This document shows positions 14,664 through 14,929 of a DNA stretch of 14,929 nt, piece by piece. The notes under the pieces are model-generated. The model was not told the origin of the DNA, ran no database searches, and worked only from the letters and a program-made list of their open reading frames with translations. The stretch comes from Saccoglossus kowalevskii (taxonomy: Eukaryota; Hemichordata; Enteropneusta; Harrimaniidae): positions 163,573-178,501 of the forward strand of contig NW_003119431.1 in NCBI RefSeq assembly GCF_000003605.2. Direction: 5' to 3'. Position numbers and translations under genes: made by a program. Position 1 is the first letter of the stretch, and every line of letters begins with the position of its first letter.

Positions 14664-14929
14664 TTAGTAGAACAGTGACTTAAAATGTGAAACTAGAGCG
14701 TAAAGTATGGAAAAGTAGTGCAAAGTGTGCAACAAGAGTGCAAGGTAGTGGAAACATGGTGCAAAATCTGACACTAGAGCCTGAAGTACAGGAAAAAGGT
14801 GAAAAGTGTGACACTAGAGTGCAAAGTAGTGGGAAAGTGGTGCAAAGTGTGAAACGAGAGTGCGAGATAGTGGAATAGTGTGCGGAGTGTGAAACTATAG
14901 AGCAAAGTGTGAAACTAGAATGCAAAACA
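14664..14929. repeat. 40-41-bp minisatellite, right block (continues past window)
   Basis: Unit starts at 14687, 14727, 14768, 14808, 14849 and 14889 (spacings 40, 41, 40, 41, 40), then a half unit at 14909. The first 100 bp closely resemble the last 100 bp of the left block. The overlapping ORFs on both strands here are chance products of the period. Confidence 0.88.

Noticed and set aside
14680-14925. ORFs on both strands at the window end
   Set aside because: They arise from the 40-41-bp minisatellite and show only its period.

Overview
The window is animal nuclear DNA, probably from a marine invertebrate (mollusc, lancelet, hemichordate or similar; the sequence does not settle which). 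The reasons are an intron-rich metazoan gene, long AT-rich introns, a THAP-domain DNA transposon, Ty3/Gypsy retroelements with an unusual domain order, several MITE-like elements, and diverged tandem repeats built around CAAAATGGCTGA modules. There are no operons, rRNAs, tRNAs or CRISPR arrays.

The only clear host gene is the 3' part of an FBXO31 orthologue on the + strand. It has three coding exons (1897-2050, 6111-6355, 9987-10143) whose splice sites and phases join without a break, then a 3' UTR with an AATAAA at 10391. The F-box and the rest of the N-terminal half must lie upstream of the window. Everything from 1 to 1896 is therefore probably intronic.

Layout: 1-1190 is the 3' end of a Ty3/Gypsy element (RNase H relic, polypurine tract, 508-bp LTR) in the same orientation as the gene. 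Its LTR carries three heat-shock-element motifs upstream of a TATA box. 1191-1896 is plain intron. The first complete intron (2051-6110) holds a 1.8-kb TTAA-flanked DNA transposon with a THAP domain (3039-4837) and a five-copy array with a period near 156 bp (5220-5931). The second intron (6356-9986) holds a 15-bp perfect hairpin, a composite A/B/C repeat (7160-8520), and a 31-32-bp minisatellite interrupted by a 208-bp MITE (9260-9471).

Downstream of the gene are a 0.9-kb TA-flanked inverted-repeat element (10458-11356) and a 40-41-bp minisatellite (11640-12023, resuming at 14664-14929). The minisatellite is split by a decayed minus-strand Ty3/Gypsy element (12024-14660). That element reads integrase, then RT, then RNase H, then LTR. 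This is the Gmr1-like order and not the usual RT-RNase H-integrase order. The 5'-most element also ends with RNase H directly before its 3' UTR and LTR, so it may belong to the same lineage. All mobile-element coding regions are broken by stops, frameshifts or deletions. The only function one can assign with confidence is that of FBXO31, a substrate receptor of an SCF ubiquitin ligase.
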